This document shows, piece after piece, positions 20,681-23,131 of a DNA stretch of 23,131 bases (position 1 is its first letter; each line of letters opens with the position of its first letter). This stretch comes from Phycisphaerales bacterium (lineage in GTDB: Bacteria > Planctomycetota > Phycisphaerae > Phycisphaerales > SM1A02). The position numbers and the translations under genes are program-made. The notes under the pieces are model-generated. The model was not told where the DNA came from and ran no database searches. It saw only the letters and a program-made list of their open reading frames with translations. The DNA lies in assembly GCA_030748455.1 (NCBI GenBank), contig JASMLY010000071.1, positions 1 through 23,131 on the forward strand, in the 5' to 3' direction.

Positions 20681-21979
20681 ATGGCCACAAAACAACCAAC
20701 AGACAAATCGCACTTCATCCTTCCAGACCTTGGGGAAGGTGTACACGAAGCTGAACTTATCAAATGGTGCGTTGCTGTTGGAGATACTGTCAAAGAACAT
20801 CAAACGCTTGCTGAAATGGAAACTGACAAGGCCTTGGTTGAAGTACCAAGCCCCTGGACAGGTACGATTGAATCGCTCAATGCAACTGAGGGTGAAATTG
20901 TAAAAGTCGGAAGCAAGTTGGTGAATTACAAGGTGGGGGGAGATACACCAACGAACGACCAGCCTGATTCCGATACACCGCCCGATACTGGGTGCGTTGT
21001 CGGTGCAGTTGATGACAGCATGTCGGTACCCACGAGTTTTAAGCGAACCACCGAAACCACTTCAGAACCTCAATCGAAAAAGTCTGTTGCCACGCCTGCA
21101 GTTCGACGCATCGCCAGAGAACAGAATGTTGATATTAACGCTGTTCAAGGAACTGGTCGCGGGGGTCGGGTAACGGCTTCGGATATTGAGATGCATATGA
21201 CAACAGAACAACAACCACAACAAACTCCGGTTGTTGAACAGGCCCCTGCTGCTCCGCTTGCGACAAGAGTTAGTGTTCCTCAAGAGGGTGTCATGCAACG
21301 TATTCCTTTCAGGGGAATTAGAAGAAAAATTGCAGAAGCACTAACACATAGTCTAAAAACAGCTGCCCACTTCCAAGTGGTTGACGAAGCAGACGTCACG
21401 GCGCTTGATCGAAGACGGCAAGGGTTGAGTGATCTCGTTGGACGCAAGTTTAGCCTGCTTCCCTTCATCATGATGGCGGTTGCAAAAGGCCTAAAGAAAC
21501 ATCCATCAATGAACTCGACAGTCGATGATTTCGTTGAAGAAATTTTGCTTCACTCGAACATCAACATTGGGTGTGCAGTTGACACTGACAACGGATTGAT
21601 GGTTGCGGTTATTAAAAACGCAGATTCGCTGTCCCCAGTCCAACTCGCTGAAGAAACAGCTCGCCTTGCAAAGGCGTGTCGCGATCGTTCCATTGACCGA
21701 GAAGAACTCACTGGTGGCACATTCACCATCTCGAATGTTGGGAGTTATGGTGGCATGTTTACAACACCAATAATCAATTACCCTGAAGTTGGAATCCTTG
21801 GTGTTGGACGCGCAAAAGAACAGGTTCTCACAAAGGACGGCGCGTTCTACGCAGGCAAAGTTTTGCCGCTAAGTTTAAGTTGTGATCACCGCGTTGTTGA
21901 TGGCGCAGAGGCAGCACGCTTCCTTCGTACCGTCATCGAACTTTTAGAAAATCCCGAAGAATTGTTGCCAAAGATATGA
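20681..21979 (+). CDS. 2-oxo acid dehydrogenase E2 component, lipoyl acyltransferase
   Basis: This E2 core subunit carries the acyl group from E1 on a lipoyl arm to CoA. In 432 residues it has one lipoyl domain (about 10-86, lipoyl-lysine Lys50 in EMETDKA), an acidic Thr/Asp-rich linker, an E1/E3-binding domain (about 135-173, TPAVRRIARE and GTGRGGRVTASDI), a Gln/Pro/Ala linker, and the catalytic domain (about 205-432) with His403 and Asp407 in CDHRVVDG. A single lipoyl domain is common in branched-chain E2. An upstream in-frame codon at 20618 would overlap E1-beta heavily, so the ATG after its stop is chosen. No E3 gene follows. Confidence 0.94.
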   Translation: MATKQPTDKSHFILPDLGEGVHEAELIKWCVAVGDTVKEHQTLAEMETDKALVEVPSPWTGTIESLNATEGEIVKVGSKLVNYKVGGDTPTNDQPDSDTPPDTGCVVGAVDDSMSVPTSFKRTTETTSEPQSKKSVATPAVRRIAREQNVDINAVQGTGRGGRVTASDIEMHMTTEQQPQQTPVVEQAPAAPLATRVSVPQEGVMQRIPFRGIRRKIAEALTHSLKTAAHFQVVDEADVTALDRRRQGLSDLVGRKFSLLPFIMMAVAKGLKKHPSMNSTVDDFVEEILLHSNINIGCAVDTDNGLMVAVIKNADSLSPVQLAEETARLAKACRDRSIDREELTGGTFTISNVGSYGGMFTTPIINYPEVGILGVGRAKEQVLTKDGAFYAGKVLPLSLSCDHRVVDGAEAARFLRTVIELLENPEELLPKI

Positions 21980-23131
21980 GTATCGAACAAATAACAGCTG
22001 TTTCTGCTGAACTACAGGCTAAAATTGAAAACAGAACCGCTACGGTTGGTGTTGTTGGTATGGGGTATGTTGGGTTGCCGCTTGCGGTGGCTGTGTTTGA
22101 TGCCGGGTTTCCCGTCATCGGTTTTGATGTTGACGACAACAAAATAAAAAACTTAAACAGTGGAACTCCTTATTTAGAACACCTCGGAAGCGATTTTGCA
22201 CAGTGTTTTGTTGGGTCAGACCGTTTCGTTGGCACAACAAACCCAAACGACTTGTCCGGTGCAGACATTATCTCTCTCTGTGTCCCTACGCCACTTGGCG
22301 TTCATAACGAACCCGATCTTTCGTATGTTTTGGATTGCACTCGCGCAGTAGCGAAAATTCTTCGCAAGGGCCAACTTGTTGTACTCGAATCGACAACCTA
22401 TCCCGGAACAACTCGGGATGAAATGCTTCCAATTCTTGAAGAGAGTGGTTTGTCGCACGGTGAAGACTTCTTCCTTGCCTATAGTCCTGAGCGAGAAGAC
22501 CCCGGCCGAAAAAGCGAGACCACGCAGTCAATACCCAAACTCGTTGGCGGCATCGATGCAACAAGCGGCAAAGTTGCACACGCTTTTTATTCGACCGTTA
22601 TTGAAAGCGCACACCTTGTTTCATCGGCAGAAGTTGCAGAGTCTGCAAAACTTCTTGAAAACGTTTATCGGGCTGTCAACATTGCGCTTGTCAACGAAAT
22701 GAAACTTATTCTTGACAAACTCCACATTGATGTTTGGGAAGTTGTTGATGCGGCAGCAACAAAGCCGTTTGGTTTTCAGGCTTTTTATCCAGGACCCGGA
22801 CTGGGTGGTCACTGCATACCAATTGATCCCTTCTACCTAACATGGAAAGCGCAAGAAGCTGGTATGCCAACACGATTTATCGAACTTGCTGGCGAAATAA
22901 ACCAACGCATGCCAAATATTGTGGTTGACCGAGTTGCAAGCGCACTCAATGATGATGGTAAACCCTTGAAAAACTCCAACGTGTTAGTTGTCGGTATTGC
23001 GTATAAACCAGATGTGGATGATGTACGAGAAACTCCTGCAGCTGCGATTATTGACGACCTTTGCAAGCGTGGTGCTATTGTTGAATATCACGACCCACAT
23101 GTTGCGGAGTTTCCAGATATGAGAAACCACA
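21976..23131 (+). CDS. Nucleotide-sugar dehydrogenase, UDP-N-acetylglucosamine/mannosamine type (3' end outside window)
   Basis: The enzyme oxidises C6 of a UDP-sugar to the uronic acid with two NAD+, supplying surface polysaccharide synthesis. The 385 codons seen are about 90% of a normal 430-440. Motifs are GMGYVG (28-33, NAD binding), CVPTPLG (102-108), ESTTYPGTT (138-146), AYSPEREDPG (168-177), Lys225 in ESAKLLEN, and GPGLGGHCIPIDP (273-285) with catalytic Cys280. The STTYPGTT and SPEREDPG forms suit the WbpA-like UDP-GlcNAc/ManNAc group better than UDP-glucose dehydrogenase; the exact sugar is uncertain. The start overlaps the E2 stop as ATGA, so it is translationally coupled to an unrelated pathway. 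Confidence 0.92.
   Translation, partial: MSIEQITAVSAELQAKIENRTATVGVVGMGYVGLPLAVAVFDAGFPVIGFDVDDNKIKNLNSGTPYLEHLGSDFAQCFVGSDRFVGTTNPNDLSGADIISLCVPTPLGVHNEPDLSYVLDCTRAVAKILRKGQLVVLESTTYPGTTRDEMLPILEESGLSHGEDFFLAYSPEREDPGRKSETTQSIPKLVGGIDATSGKVAHAFYSTVIESAHLVSSAEVAESAKLLENVYRAVNIALVNEMKLILDKLHIDVWEVVDAAATKPFGFQAFYPGPGLGGHCIPIDPFYLTWKAQEAGMPTRFIELAGEINQRMPNIVVDRVASALNDDGKPLKNSNVLVVGIAYKPDVDDVRETPAAAIIDDLCKRGAIVEYHDPHVAEFPDMRNH

Noticed and set aside
1..23131. Frameshift or pseudogene in the repeat region
   Set aside because: The Y-Y-Y-W-V codons keep the same phase at the left edge, middle and right of the region, so the frame is intact.

Overview
The window (23,131 bases) looks like a chromosomal stretch from a free-living heterotrophic bacterium. 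The best guess is Planctomycetota, perhaps Phycisphaerae or a relative. This is inference, resting on a giant secreted fibronectin-III repeat protein with a reprolysin-like N-terminus of a kind I associate with that group, and on moderate base composition. No rRNA, tRNA, insertion sequence, integrase or CRISPR array was seen.

Region 1 (1-10826, minus strand) is one uninterrupted reading frame of at least 3,608 codons that runs off the left edge. It encodes a signal peptide, an N-terminal region resembling a reprolysin-type metalloprotease whose zinc ligands are replaced, and then about 32 fibronectin-III-like repeats of roughly 90-125 residues. The repeats have a higher-order structure: a block of 13 repeats (about 3.7 kb) is present twice in tandem, with matching deviant repeats at matching positions. 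All the small frames seen on either strand inside this region are shadows of it. The 129-base leader upstream carries a strong stem-loop, a smaller one, a possible -10 box and a good ribosome binding site.

Region 2 (10956-12721, minus strand) holds trpS (tryptophanyl-tRNA synthetase) behind a CPBP-family membrane protease gene, 34 bases apart and probably cotranscribed. An 83-base divergent promoter region containing a perfect inverted repeat separates them from region 3.

Region 3 (12805-14375, plus strand) holds trpC and a crotonase-family gene that resembles methylglutaconyl-CoA hydratases. A 294-base gap follows. It contains an array of 12-bp repeats that turns into a 27-bp-arm hairpin, then a run of G-tracts able to form G-quadruplexes.

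Region 4 (14670-end, plus strand) is a tight gene run: a second enoyl-CoA hydratase, a long VLCAD/ACAD9-like acyl-CoA dehydrogenase, a leucine-dehydrogenase-type enzyme, E1-alpha, E1-beta and E2 of a 2-oxo acid dehydrogenase complex, and a nucleotide-sugar dehydrogenase cut by the window end. Gaps are 19 bases or less and four junctions overlap or nearly touch. Together the genes suggest branched-chain amino acid breakdown: deamination to the 2-oxo acid, oxidative decarboxylation to the branched acyl-CoA, then dehydrogenation and hydration. The E3 subunit is not in the window. The sugar dehydrogenase belongs to surface-polysaccharide precursor synthesis and is an unexpected partner.
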